A stretch of 64,000 nt of DNA from Burkholderiales bacterium (GTDB taxonomy: Bacteria; Pseudomonadota; Gammaproteobacteria; Burkholderiales; Burkholderiaceae_C): contig JACRPO010000018.1 in the NCBI GenBank assembly GCA_016223165.1, positions 1 through 64,000 on the forward strand, in the 5' to 3' direction. Shown here piece after piece: positions 1 to 10,210 of the stretch; within the stretch, counting starts at the first letter, position 1; each line of letters begins with the position of its first letter. The notes below the pieces were generated by a model that was not told the DNA's origin, did no database searches, and worked only from the letters and a program-made list of their open reading frames with translations. The translations under genes were made by a program, and so were the position numbers.

Positions 1-1
1 C

Positions 2-2680
2 GGCGATGTGCTGACCTACTCGCTGACGCAGGCGCCGAGCGGCATGACCATCAACGCGTCGAGCGGCCTGATCGCCTGGACGCCCTCCTCCGCGCAGGCC
101 GGCAGCCAGGCCGTCACCGCGCGTGTGGCCGACCCGGGCGGGCTGGCCGCAACACAGAGCTTCTCGATCAACGTCGCCGCCGCCAACGCGGCGCCGCAGA
201 TCACCTCGACGCCCGTGACCACGGGTACGGTCGGCGCGGCGTACAGCTACGACGTCAATGCGATCGACCCGAACGGCGATGTACTCACCTACTCGCTGAC
301 GCAGGCGCCGAGCGGCATGACGATCAATGCCTCCACCGGCCTGATCGCGTGGACACCCACCTCGGCGCAGGCCGGCAGCCAGGCCGTCACCGCGCGCGTG
401 GCCGATCCGGGCGGCCTGGCCGCCACGCAAGTCTTCAGCATCACCGTCTCCGGCGGCGCCGTGCCTTCCACGACGCGTGCCGACCTGGCCACGCCGTCCA
501 CCTATGGCGCGGCGGCAGGCAGCATGGTGGCTTTCACGCTCAACTGGTATCGCATCCCGATGCCGGCGAACTACCTGCAATTCATGCACCTCGTGAACGC
601 GGCCGGCCAGACCTGGTCGGTGGACGATCACTGGACCACCTCGGCCACCTGGACGGCGGGACCCTTCGCCGAGACGCGCACGATCACCGTGCCCGCGGGC
701 CTCGCGGCGGGCAGCTACGACATCCGCGTCGGGCTCTCCGGCGGTGACCCGTGGGTCGATCTCACGCTGGCGCTCGGCGCCGGCGTCACCGACCCGAGCG
801 GGGACCATCGCTACAAGGTGGGCACGCTCACCGTCGGCGGCGCCGGCAACCAGGCGCCGCAGATCGTCTCGACGCCGGTGACCGGCGCGGCGGTCGGTGC
901 GGCCTACAGCTACGACGTCAACGCCACGGATCCGAACGGCGATGTGCTGACTTATTCGCTCACCCAGGCGCCAAGCGGCATGACGATCAATGCCTCCAGC
1001 GGCCTCATCGCCTGGACGCCCTCGTCGGCCCAAGTCGGCAGCCAGGCTGTCACCGTGCGCGCCGCGGACCCCGGTGGGCTCAGTGCCACGCAGGCCTTCT
1101 CGATCACCGTGGCCGCGGCCGGCAATGCCGCACCGCAGATCACGAGCACCGCCTTGACCACCGCCACGGCCGGTACGCTCTACAGCTACGACGTCAACGC
1201 CACGGATCCGAACGGCGATGCGCTGACCTACTCGCTGACGCAGGCGCCGAGCGGCATGACGATCAACGCGGCCAGCGGCCTCATCGGCTGGACGCCCACG
1301 TCGGCACAGGTCGGCTCGCACGGCGTCACCGTGAGGGTGGCCGATCCGGGCGGGCTCGCCGCGACGCAGTCGTTCTCGATCACCGTGAGCACGGCGCCAC
1401 CGCCGCCGCCCGGTCCGATGACGATGTCCTGCGCCGACGGTGCGGGCTACCAGTGCAGCGGCGAGTCCATCCTGCGCACCGACAACGGCATCGCGCTGAC
1501 ACGCTCCGGCGTGCAGGCCTACGGCCGCTCGGTGAGCGACATGAGCCCTTCGAACCCGAACGTCTCCAGTGCCACCGGGCTGCAATTGACGAGCGGCGGC
1601 ACGGCGGAGATGCGCGTGCGCAAGGACGCCAATGCCGCACCCAACAGCGTGGCCGTGCTGCTCAGCAACCTCGGCATCTTCTGGAGCGGCCAGGTCGATC
1701 GCCCGCAGATCATCGAGACCTTCAATCCCACGGCCGGCCGTGTGCAACTCAACGGGGGCGGCGCGCTGTCGTTCGGCAGCCTGCCGCCGAGCACCGACCT
1801 CGGCTTCTACAACTTCGCCACCCTGGGCCCCGCGGCGACCCGGTCGAACTACGCCACCAACCGCTACTTCCCGCGCACCGAGCCGCCGCGCTGCGTGCCG
1901 GGCGGCTGGTGCGCGACGCTCGAGACCAGTGGACCGCAGTTCGCCACCGGCGCATGGCGTTCCGGCGGCAACGACACCGACATGCTGAGCGCGACGCGGT
2001 ACCACGAGGACGGCGACATCCACGCGGGCAACGGCCTGCCCGACGCCAACGGCAACCCCACCTGGCTGCCGGGCGGCAGCGGCTTCGGCGTGCCGGTGCC
2101 GGGCTCGAAGGGGTACCGCACGCTGAACCTGTGGAACTTCCGCTACGGCAACCTCGCCTCGTGGTTCACGCAGGACACGGTGAACATCTCCGAGTGGGGC
2201 GGCGTCGACGAACACAACAAGAACCGGCGCGGTGTCGTGACCTTCGGCGACACCACCGATCCCGCCACGGTGCCCACGAGCGGCACCGCCACCTACACCG
2301 GTGTGGTGCACGGCCGCTACTCGCCCAACGGCAGTGACGATCCGGTGGCGTTCATCGGCACGGTGACGGTGACGGCCAACTTCGCGACGCGCAGTGTCGC
2401 CGTCTCGATCCAGAACACGGTCAGGAACGACGGCAGCGGCGTGCCGGTGCCCGTGACGCTGAGCGCCACGACCGTGCTGGGAACGGGCGGCAACGCCAAC
2501 CACCTCACCGGGCCGGCCAGCAACGCTGGGCTCGCCGGTGGCCTCGGGGGGCGCCTGTTCGGGCCGGTGGTCGCCGGAGGCTCCGGCAGCGGGCCCTCGG
2601 AGATGGGCGGTGTGTTCTCGCTGCAGAACGGCGGCACCGGCGCGGCGGTGGTCGCGGGGTTCATCGCGCGCAAGCAGTAA
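2..2680 (+). CDS. Large Ig-like repeat surface protein, 5' end outside window
   Basis: The reading frame is open from base 2, so the N-terminus lies outside the window; 892 residues are visible. They hold one partial and three complete cadherin-like putative-Ig (He_PIG) repeats of about 91 residues (NAAPQITSTP...DPNGD...YSLTQAPSGM). Between the second and third is a beta-sandwich module of about 125 residues (LNWYRIPMP, DDHW, ITVPAGL). A C-terminal region of about 420 residues follows, with two Cys pairs (CADGAGYQC and CVPGGWC) and an ending, GRLFGP...EMGGVFSL...GFIARKQ, that resembles the C-terminal beta-barrel of TbpB-like lipoproteins (inference). It is a clear paralogue of the lipoprotein at 33398..36772. 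Surface location is inferred from that paralogue, since the signal peptide is not in view. Function unknown; binding or adhesion is likely. Confidence 0.85.
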   Translation, partial: GDVLTYSLTQAPSGMTINASSGLIAWTPSSAQAGSQAVTARVADPGGLAATQSFSINVAAANAAPQITSTPVTTGTVGAAYSYDVNAIDPNGDVLTYSLTQAPSGMTINASTGLIAWTPTSAQAGSQAVTARVADPGGLAATQVFSITVSGGAVPSTTRADLATPSTYGAAAGSMVAFTLNWYRIPMPANYLQFMHLVNAAGQTWSVDDHWTTSATWTAGPFAETRTITVPAGLAAGSYDIRVGLSGGDPWVDLTLALGAGVTDPSGDHRYKVGTLTVGGAGNQAPQIVSTPVTGAAVGAAYSYDVNATDPNGDVLTYSLTQAPSGMTINASSGLIAWTPSSAQVGSQAVTVRAADPGGLSATQAFSITVAAAGNAAPQITSTALTTATAGTLYSYDVNATDPNGDALTYSLTQAPSGMTINAASGLIGWTPTSAQVGSHGVTVRVADPGGLAATQSFSITVSTAPPPPPGPMTMSCADGAGYQCSGESILRTDNGIALTRSGVQAYGRSVSDMSPSNPNVSSATGLQLTSGGTAEMRVRKDANAAPNSVAVLLSNLGIFWSGQVDRPQIIETFNPTAGRVQLNGGGALSFGSLPPSTDLGFYNFATLGPAATRSNYATNRYFPRTEPPRCVPGGWCATLETSGPQFATGAWRSGGNDTDMLSATRYHEDGDIHAGNGLPDANGNPTWLPGGSGFGVPVPGSKGYRTLNLWNFRYGNLASWFTQDTVNISEWGGVDEHNKNRRGVVTFGDTTDPATVPTSGTATYTGVVHGRYSPNGSDDPVAFIGTVTVTANFATRSVAVSIQNTVRNDGSGVPVPVTLSATTVLGTGGNANHLTGPASNAGLAGGLGGRLFGPVVAGGSGSGPSEMGGVFSLQNGGTGAAVVAGFIARKQ

Positions 2681-2717
2681 GCCGCGCAGGGCAGCGAAGG
2701 TCGCGGCCTCGGCCGCG

Positions 2718-2741
2718 GCGGGCGGGCGCGCGGCCGCCCGC
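2718..2741. terminator. GC-rich hairpin between convergent genes
   Basis: An 8-bp G/C stem (2718-2725 with 2734-2741, 8-nt loop) sits between the stop of the Ig-like gene and the stop of the convergent matB gene. There is no clear U-tract on either side, so a bidirectional terminator role rests on position only. Confidence 0.3.
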
Positions 2742-2795
2742 GGCGCGCCCCTTCCGCCCTCGTGCATGGGCGCCGGCGCGCCGTGCCCGGGCCGC

Positions 2796-4373
2796 TCAGC
2801 CCGTGAACAAACCCTTGTGCTGCTCGCGCAGCAGGTTCTTCTGCACCTTGCCCATGGCGTTGCGCGGCAGGTCGGCGACGACGTACACGCGCTTGGGCAC
2901 CTTGAAGTTGGCGATGAGCGTCTTCAGCGTGCCCAGGATGGCCTCGGCGTCGAGGGTGCTGCCGGGCTTGGCCACCACCGCGGCCACGCCGACCTCGCCG
3001 AAGTCGGGGTGCGGCACGCCGACCACGGCGCTCTCGGCGACGCCCGGCATGTCATTGATGCACTCTTCCACCTCGGCCGGGTAGACGTTGTAGCCGCCGC
3101 TGATGATGAGGTCCTTGCTGCGCCCGACGATGGTGACGTAGCCGTCGGCATCGATGCGGCCGACGTCGCCCGTCTTGAACCACAGGTCGTTGGTGAACTC
3201 GTCGGCCGTCTTCTCGGGCATGCGCCAGTAGCCCTTGAAGACGTTCGGGCCCTTGACCTCGATGCCGCCGATCTCGCCGGTGCGCACCGGCCGGCCCTTG
3301 TCGTCGTGCACGCGCACGCCCACGCCCGGTAGCGGCAGGCCGACGGTGCCGCCGCGGCGCGCGCTCTCGGGGCGGTAGGGGTTGCTGGTCAGCATGGCCG
3401 TCTCGCTCATGCCGTAGCGCTCGAGCAGGGTGTGGCCGGTGCGCTGCTGCCACTGCTGGAAGGTCTCGAGCAGCAGCGGCGCCGAGCCGCTGACGAACAG
3501 CCGCATGTGCGCGCATGACGCGCGCGTCAGCGCGGCCTCGGCGAGCATGCGCACGTACAGCGTCGGCACGCCCATGAAGACCGTCGCCTCGGGCAGCCGC
3601 GCCACAGTGGCGCGTGGGTCGAAGCGGCTGAACCAGATCATCTTGCTGCCCGAGAGCAGCGCGCCGTGCGAGGCGACGAAGAGGCCGTGCACGTGGAAGA
3701 TGGGCAGCACGTGGATCAGCACGTCCGCTCCGTGATGGTGGCCGCCCTGGCGGTTCACCTCGGCCCAGCCCCAGGCCTCCTGCAGCACCTGCGCGTTCGA
3801 CAGCAGGTTGCGGTGCGTGAGCATGGCGCCCTTGCTGCGCCCGGTGGTGCCGCTCGTGTAGAGGATGGCGGCGAGGTCGTCCGGCGCCACCGGCACCGGC
3901 TCCTGCGTGTCGGCATGGAAGGCGGCGCGGTCGAGCAGCGTGCCCGAGCGGTCGTCGTCGAGCGTGTAGACATGCCGCGTGCCGGCGTTGAACGCCGTGC
4001 GGCTCACCCAGCCGAAGTTGCGCTTGCTGCACACCACCACCGCCGGCTCGGCGTTGCCGATGAAGTAGGTGATCTCCACCTCCTGGTAGGCGGTGTTCAG
4101 CGGCAGGTAGACATGGCCGGCGCGCAGCACGGCCAGGTAGAGCATCAGCGCCTCGACGCTCTTGTCCACCTGCACCGCCACGCGCGAGCCGGCCGGCAGC
4201 TCGAGCGAGCCGAGCAGGTTGGCCAGCATCGCGCTGCCGCGCTCGAGGTCGGCCCACGTGTAGCGCAGCGGCACCGGCGTGTCGGCGGTCTCGATCGCGA
4301 CGCGCGACAGGTCGGCCGGAAAGCCGGCGCGCAGCGCGGCGTAGAGGTTGTTGTGGGCGGTCTCGGTGGGCAT
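2796..4373 (-). CDS. matB: Malonyl-CoA synthetase (MatB-like acyl-CoA ligase)
   Basis: This 525-residue ANL-superfamily enzyme would activate malonate with ATP and CoA to malonyl-CoA in the cytoplasm. Visible motifs are the phosphate loop YTSGTTGRSKGAML (about 170-183), the A5 region ERYGMSETAM followed by TSNPYRPESARRGGTVGLPLPG, which is typical of MatB rather than acetyl-CoA synthetases, the hinge GDVGRIDADGYVTIVGRSKD, and the catalytic-lysine region NAMGKVQKNLLREQ near the C-terminus. The length matches MatB. It lies 116 bp downstream of a Bug solute-binding protein on the same strand, fitting malonate or dicarboxylate uptake and use. Another short-chain dicarboxylate is the main alternative substrate. 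No malonyl-CoA decarboxylase is in the window. Confidence 0.85.
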   Translation of the reverse strand: MPTETAHNNLYAALRAGFPADLSRVAIETADTPVPLRYTWADLERGSAMLANLLGSLELPAGSRVAVQVDKSVEALMLYLAVLRAGHVYLPLNTAYQEVEITYFIGNAEPAVVVCSKRNFGWVSRTAFNAGTRHVYTLDDDRSGTLLDRAAFHADTQEPVPVAPDDLAAILYTSGTTGRSKGAMLTHRNLLSNAQVLQEAWGWAEVNRQGGHHHGADVLIHVLPIFHVHGLFVASHGALLSGSKMIWFSRFDPRATVARLPEATVFMGVPTLYVRMLAEAALTRASCAHMRLFVSGSAPLLLETFQQWQQRTGHTLLERYGMSETAMLTSNPYRPESARRGGTVGLPLPGVGVRVHDDKGRPVRTGEIGGIEVKGPNVFKGYWRMPEKTADEFTNDLWFKTGDVGRIDADGYVTIVGRSKDLIISGGYNVYPAEVEECINDMPGVAESAVVGVPHPDFGEVGVAAVVAKPGSTLDAEAILGTLKTLIANFKVPKRVYVVADLPRNAMGKVQKNLLREQHKGLFTG

Positions 4374-4383
4374 GGCGTTGCAT

Positions 4384-4423
4384 GGCGTCCAAACGACGCC
4401 CTCTCTGGCGTCGAAGCGACGCC
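4384..4423. repeat. Two tandem small hairpins between matB and the Bug gene
   Basis: Two copies, 23 bp apart, of a perfect 6-bp stem with a 5-nt loop: ggcgtc-N5-gacgcc at 4384-4400 and 4407-4423. Both lie in the 116-bp gap between the stop of the upstream Bug gene and the start of matB. They would form two stacked stem-loops in a shared transcript and could attenuate or process it (inference). Confidence 0.6.
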
Positions 4424-4489
4424 CTCTTTCCCCGATGCCGGGGAGGCGGCGGCGACCTCAGGTCGGCGTGCGGGGACTCGGGGGGTTCA

Positions 4490-5482
4490 TCAATCGAGCT
4501 TGGCGCCCGAGGTCTTCACCACCTCGGCCCAGCGCTTGACCTCGGCGCTGACGAAGCGGCCGAACTCGGCGCCCCAGAGGTTGGGCGTCTCGGTGCCGAG
4601 GCTCGTCCACATGGTCTTCAGCTCGTCGCTGGCCAGCGCCTTGCGCATCTCGCCGGCCATGGCCGTGGTGGCCTCGGCCGGCGTGCCCTTGGGCGCCCAG
4701 ATGCCGTACCAGGTGGCGACCTTGTAGGTGGGCACGCCGGCCTCGGCTGCCGTGGGCACCTCGGGAAAGGCGACGGCGCGCTTGTCGGCGGCCACGGCGA
4801 TGGCCCGCAGGCGCCCGCCGCGGATGTGCGCGGCCGAGGAGCCGAGGCCGTCGAACATCATGTCCACCTGGCCGGCGACGAGATCCTGCAGCGCCGGGCC
4901 GGCGCCGCGGTAGGGGATGTGCGTGATGAAGGTCCTGGTCTGCAGCTTGAACAGCTCGCCCGCCAGGTGGTGCGAGGTGCCGTTGCCGGCCGAGGCGTAG
5001 TTGAGCCGGCCCGGGTTCTTGCGGATGTGCTCGAGCAGCTCCGAGAGCGTCTTGGCCTGCACGCGCGCCGGGTTGACGACGATCACCTGCGGCACGCTGG
5101 ACACCAGGCCCACGGGCACGAAGTCGCGTTCGATGTCGTAATCGAGCTTGGGATACATGCTGGGGGCGATGCTGTGGTGCACCGCGCCCATGAAGTAGGT
5201 GTAGCCGTCGCCGGCGGCGCGTGCCGCCACCGAGGCGCCGACGGTGCCGCCGGCGCCGCCCTTGTTGTCGATGACGAACTGGCGGCCGACGTTCTTCGTC
5301 ATCAGCGCGAAGAGCGGCCGCGCGAAGGCGTCGGTGCCGCCGCCGGGCGGGAAGGGCACGACGACGGTCACGGGCTTGGTCGGCCAGCCGCTGCCCTGCG
5401 CCTGCACCCCGGACGACAGAGGTGCCGCCAGCGCGGCGGTGCCGGCGATCAGTGCCTGGCGTCGGGTGAGGGGGGCATTCAT
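4490..5482 (-). CDS. Bug-family tripartite tricarboxylate transporter solute-binding protein
   Basis: A 330-residue periplasmic binding protein of the TctC/Bug family, extremely expanded in Burkholderiales. The ATG at 5482 is chosen because AAAGGAG lies just upstream and the protein then starts MNAPLTRRQALIAG, a signal peptide ending near GVQAQG. Family features visible are WPTKPVTVVVPFPPGGGTD at the start of the mature protein, the DNKGGAGG segment, and LNYASAGNGTSHHLAGELF. No TctA or TctB membrane genes are nearby, so this is an orphan binding protein. Its position upstream of matB on the same strand suggests malonate or a related dicarboxylate as ligand, but sequence alone cannot show this. 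Confidence 0.88.
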   Translation of the reverse strand: MNAPLTRRQALIAGTAALAAPLSSGVQAQGSGWPTKPVTVVVPFPPGGGTDAFARPLFALMTKNVGRQFVIDNKGGAGGTVGASVAARAAGDGYTYFMGAVHHSIAPSMYPKLDYDIERDFVPVGLVSSVPQVIVVNPARVQAKTLSELLEHIRKNPGRLNYASAGNGTSHHLAGELFKLQTRTFITHIPYRGAGPALQDLVAGQVDMMFDGLGSSAAHIRGGRLRAIAVAADKRAVAFPEVPTAAEAGVPTYKVATWYGIWAPKGTPAEATTAMAGEMRKALASDELKTMWTSLGTETPNLWGAEFGRFVSAEVKRWAEVVKTSGAKLD

Positions 5483-5569
5483 CGGGGTCTCCTTTGTGTG
5501 GGTCGATGCTTCGTCTTGCCTACCGGGCGGCCGGTTCGCGCGACGACATGTTGCCACGCGGATCGAGCC

Positions 5570-7258
5570 TCACTCGATGACCTTCACGAGCTGGCCCGGC
5601 TTCGGATCGCGGCTGGCGGCGCCGCCCGCAGTCCCCTCGTGGTAGGCGCTGTTGAGCAGGAGCAGCTGCTGCTCGGGCAGCTCGGTGAGCGGCGTCGAGC
5701 GCGCGAGCTGCGCGAAGCCGCCGGCCGGGAACGGCGCCAGCTTCACGCGCCACGGGCGCGCGGCGCTGCGGTCGGCGGCGGTGAGCGGCCGGAAGCTGAG
5801 CTCGGCTTCGCGCAGCACGGCGCGCGACTTCTGCATCGCCTGCGCATCGCGGGCGCTCCAGCCGAGCAGGAACATGCGCCCGCCCGGCCCGCTGACGATG
5901 GTTGCGGTGAGCGGGCCGGTCTGCCCCTGGGCATTGCGCCGCTGGCCGCTGAAGTGCGTGGCCGCGAGGCCGCCGCCGAGCGTGAGCTTCTCGGTCGTGC
6001 CCGTGGTGGCGCCGAGCGCGTCGCGCAGGAGGGCGGCGTGGTCGGTGCCGATCTTCTTGACCATCTCCTCGGGGATCATCTTCATCACCAGCACCGCGTC
6101 GCCGGCGCCGCTCATCACCACGAGCTGCTCGGTGTCGTTGACGATGCGCCAGCCGGCCGGCGCGGTGAGGGCGATGCCGAGCGGCTCGTGGAAGAAGTTG
6201 CGGCCGCGCACGACGCCCTGCTCGCGGCCGTCGCCGAAGGGCATGCCGTCGATCGCCTTCAGGTAGCGCTCGCGGCCGTCGTCGTCCCACGCGGCCACGG
6301 CGTGGCCGCCGGGTGCGTCGGCCGCGGCGCGGCCGCCTGCCGGGTCGGCGGCTGCGCGGCTGCCGGCCAGCTTGAGTGCCGTGCTGCGGATCGCCTGGAG
6401 CCGCTGGTCGTTGCTCGGGTGCGAGGCGAGCCAGCCGCCCCCCTGCGGCACGGCGCGGCCGGCGGCGCGCGCGGCGTCGGCGGCGTAGCGCTCCTGGTCC
6501 TTCAGCGCCTGGATCACGTCGATCATGTTCTTCGGGTCGTAGCGCACGCGGCTCAGGTACTCGGCGCCGAGCTGGTCGGCCTGCAGCTCCTGCTCGCGTC
6601 CGTACCTGGCGATGCTGCCGGCCTGGTATTGCTGCGTCGCCTGGCTCGCCACCTGCGCGCCGCTGTCACCGGCGAGCAGGCCGCCGAGCACGGTGGCACC
6701 GAGCACGAAGATGCTGGCGCGCTGTTGCGCGGTGGCCCGCTGCGCGCCGTGCCGTGCCGTGACGTGGCCGATCTCGTGCCCGATGACGCCGGCGAGGTCG
6801 GCCTCGCTGTCGAGGTGGGCCATGATGCCGCGCGTGACGTAGACATAGCCGCCGGGCAGCGCGAAGGCGTTGATCTCCGGGCTGTCGAGCACGGTGAAGG
6901 TCCACTTCAGCGAGCTGCGGTGCGACTGCGCCGCGATCTTCTGGCCGATCCTGTCGACGTAGGCCTGCAGCGCCGGGTCGGCGAGCGCGGTGTAGGCCTT
7001 GAGCACCTCCTGGTGGCCCTTGGCGCCTTCGGCGATCTCGGTGCGCTCGTCCATCACCGTGCGCTCGGTCTCGCCGGTGACGGGGTTGCGCACCGGCGTG
7101 CCGCAGCCGCCGAGCGCGAGGGCGAGTGCGAGGGCGAGGGCAAACGAGAAGCGCGCGGACTTGGGCGTGGCGGCAAGTTGCCCGCGCGCCGGCGCGGTGG
7201 CGCGGGCGGGCAGCGGCGTGCCGTGCCGATGCGGCTGGCTGGTCGGATGCGCACTCAT
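5570..7258 (-). CDS. M48-family zinc metalloprotease lipoprotein
   Basis: A 562-residue secreted zinc protease. The N-terminus carries an unusually long basic stretch before a hydrophobic LALALALALGGC lipobox (Cys52), implying a lipoprotein anchored to a periplasmic membrane face. The catalytic motif HEIGH is at 161-165, and the third-ligand region is ELQADQLGAEYL. Neighbouring motifs NAFALPGGYVYVTRG and ASHPSNDQRLQ are typical of BepA/YfgC-like M48 enzymes, which act in outer-membrane protein quality control. The C-terminal 250 residues form an extra domain of unknown role. A good ribosome site (CAGGAG) precedes the ATG at 7258. It is divergent from the sigma54 activator, with 76 bp between them. 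Confidence 0.9.
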   Translation of the reverse strand: MSAHPTSQPHRHGTPLPARATAPARGQLAATPKSARFSFALALALALALGGCGTPVRNPVTGETERTVMDERTEIAEGAKGHQEVLKAYTALADPALQAYVDRIGQKIAAQSHRSSLKWTFTVLDSPEINAFALPGGYVYVTRGIMAHLDSEADLAGVIGHEIGHVTARHGAQRATAQQRASIFVLGATVLGGLLAGDSGAQVASQATQQYQAGSIARYGREQELQADQLGAEYLSRVRYDPKNMIDVIQALKDQERYAADAARAAGRAVPQGGGWLASHPSNDQRLQAIRSTALKLAGSRAAADPAGGRAAADAPGGHAVAAWDDDGRERYLKAIDGMPFGDGREQGVVRGRNFFHEPLGIALTAPAGWRIVNDTEQLVVMSGAGDAVLVMKMIPEEMVKKIGTDHAALLRDALGATTGTTEKLTLGGGLAATHFSGQRRNAQGQTGPLTATIVSGPGGRMFLLGWSARDAQAMQKSRAVLREAELSFRPLTAADRSAARPWRVKLAPFPAGGFAQLARSTPLTELPEQQLLLLNSAYHEGTAGGAASRDPKPGQLVKVIE

Positions 7259-7287
7259 CGGGCGGGCTCCTGATGAAGACGCGCAGG

Positions 7288-7328
7288 TTAGCGCATGCGC
7301 ACGCCGGGGCGGCGCGCGGCGCTAAAGT
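7288..7328 (+). promoter_or_regulatory. Inverted repeat and -10-like box in divergent intergenic region
   Basis: The 76-bp gap between the divergent M48 and sigma54-activator genes holds a perfect 7-bp inverted repeat, TTAGCGC at 7288-7294 and GCGCTAA at 7319-7325. The right arm runs into TAAAGT (7323-7328), six bases before the activator's ATG. That spacing would place transcription start at or next to the ATG, giving a leaderless or very short-leader mRNA. The repeat is a plausible operator; both roles are inference. Confidence 0.4.
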
Positions 7329-7334
7329 GCCCGC

Positions 7335-8975
<1,641 letters not shown>

Positions 8976-9006
8976 GAGCGTCGATCGCGTCCCCCATCGT
9001 CATCTC

Positions 9007-9046
9007 CGATCGCCATCTCCGACCGCCGACCGCCATCTCCGACCGC
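9007..9046. repeat. Short tandem repeat, 20-bp unit, two copies
   Basis: Two near-identical 20-bp units (9007-9026 and 9027-9046, one difference) in the 127-bp gap between the sigma54 activator and the nucleoside hydrolase, with partial copies on either side. No hairpin or binding-site consensus is recognisable. Confidence 0.55.
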
Positions 9047-9102
9047 CATCCGGCCCAGCCTTGCCGACGGACCCGACCTGACCTCGACCTGACCCCCTGC
9101 CG

Positions 9103-10095
9103 ATGAAGATCCTCTTCGATACCGACCCCGGCGTCGACGACGCGATGGCGCTGCTCTTCCTGCACCGGCATCCGGCGGTGCGGCTGCTCGGCGTCACCAC
9201 CGTCTTCGGCAACGCCGAGATCGAGCTCACGACGCGCAACGCGCTCTACTTGTGCGAGCGCTTCGGCATCGCGGCGCCGGTGGCGCGCGGCGCCGCGCTG
9301 CCGCTCGTGCGCCCGCCGCGTGGCGCCGCGCCCGACGTGCATGGCGACGACGGCCTCGGCAACCTCGCCGGGCCGGTGAGCACCACGCGCGCCGCCGATG
9401 CGCGGCCGGCGCACCGCCTGATCATCGATGTGCTGCGTGCCCATCCGGGCGAGGTGACGCTGCTGGCCGTGGGGCCGCTCACCAACCTCGCGCTCGCGCT
9501 CGCCGAGGAGCCGGCGGTCGCGCAGCTCGTGCGGCAGGTGGTGGTGATGGGCGGTGCCTTCGGCGTCGACGGCCAGGGCGGCAACGTCACGCCGGTGGCC
9601 GAGGCGAACATCCTGTCCGACCCGCATGCCGCCGATGCCGTCTTCACGGCGCCGTGGCCGGTGACCGTCGTCGGCCTCGACGTCACGCACCGCGTGCTGA
9701 TGGACCACGCCTTCTTCGAGCGCCTGCGCGACGAGGGCGGCGCCGAGGGCCGCTTCATCTGGGAAGCCTCGCGCCACTATGTCGGCTTCTACGCCCGCGC
9801 CGTCGGCGTGGCCGGCTGCTACGTGCACGACTCGAGCGCCGTGGCCTTCGCGCTCGCACCCGAGCTCTTCACGACGCGCGCTGGCCCGGTGCGCGTGGTT
9901 GCAGAGGGCATCGCCATTGGCCAGACCATCCAGCGCACGGCCGGGCGCCGCTACTCGCAGGGCGAGGCCTGGGAGGCCGTGCCCGACCAGCGCGTGTGCA
10001 CGGCCGTGCGAGCGGACGCCGTGCTCGAGCTCTTCCGCTGCACGATGGCGCAAGGAGCTGCGGCGGCTCAGTGGACCTCGACGGCGGCAACGTGA
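9103..10095 (+). CDS. Inosine-uridine-preferring nucleoside hydrolase family protein
   Basis: A 330-residue cytoplasmic enzyme that would cleave the N-glycosidic bond of ribonucleosides to ribose and base. The Ca2+-binding N-terminal motif DTDPGVDDAMAL is at residues 6-17, HGDDGLGNL follows at about 81-89, then VVMGGAF, VAEANILSDPHAA and LDVTHRVLM, all in family order. The length is normal. The last residues, STAAT before the stop, are encoded by an 18-bp sequence repeated exactly at the stop of the histidine kinase 5 kb downstream; that tail is not a family feature. Substrate preference cannot be read from the sequence. Confidence 0.9.
   Translation: MKILFDTDPGVDDAMALLFLHRHPAVRLLGVTTVFGNAEIELTTRNALYLCERFGIAAPVARGAALPLVRPPRGAAPDVHGDDGLGNLAGPVSTTRAADARPAHRLIIDVLRAHPGEVTLLAVGPLTNLALALAEEPAVAQLVRQVVVMGGAFGVDGQGGNVTPVAEANILSDPHAADAVFTAPWPVTVVGLDVTHRVLMDHAFFERLRDEGGAEGRFIWEASRHYVGFYARAVGVAGCYVHDSSAVAFALAPELFTTRAGPVRVVAEGIAIGQTIQRTAGRRYSQGEAWEAVPDQRVCTAVRADAVLELFRCTMAQGAAAAQWTSTAAT
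10078..10095 (+). repeat. 18-bp direct repeat, left copy
   Basis: tcgacggcggcaacgtga, ending exactly on the stop codon of the nucleoside hydrolase, recurs without mismatch and in the same reading phase at 15176-15193. Together the copies bracket the TonB-receptor / YfiR / kinase block. Confidence 0.7.
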
Positions 10096-10210
10096 TGTCA
10101 CGGCGTTTCGATGCCGAGGCCGGACCCGGTGAGCGGTGCGATGCGCATTCCTCACGTGGCGCGCGAATGGCGCGTTCATGAACGGGCCCGTAAGACCGAT
10201 AACCCTCGAC

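Noticed and set aside
3666..4727. Plus-strand open frames opposite matB and the Bug gene
   Set aside because: His/Arg/Val-rich shadow translation; both minus-strand genes are full length with family motifs.
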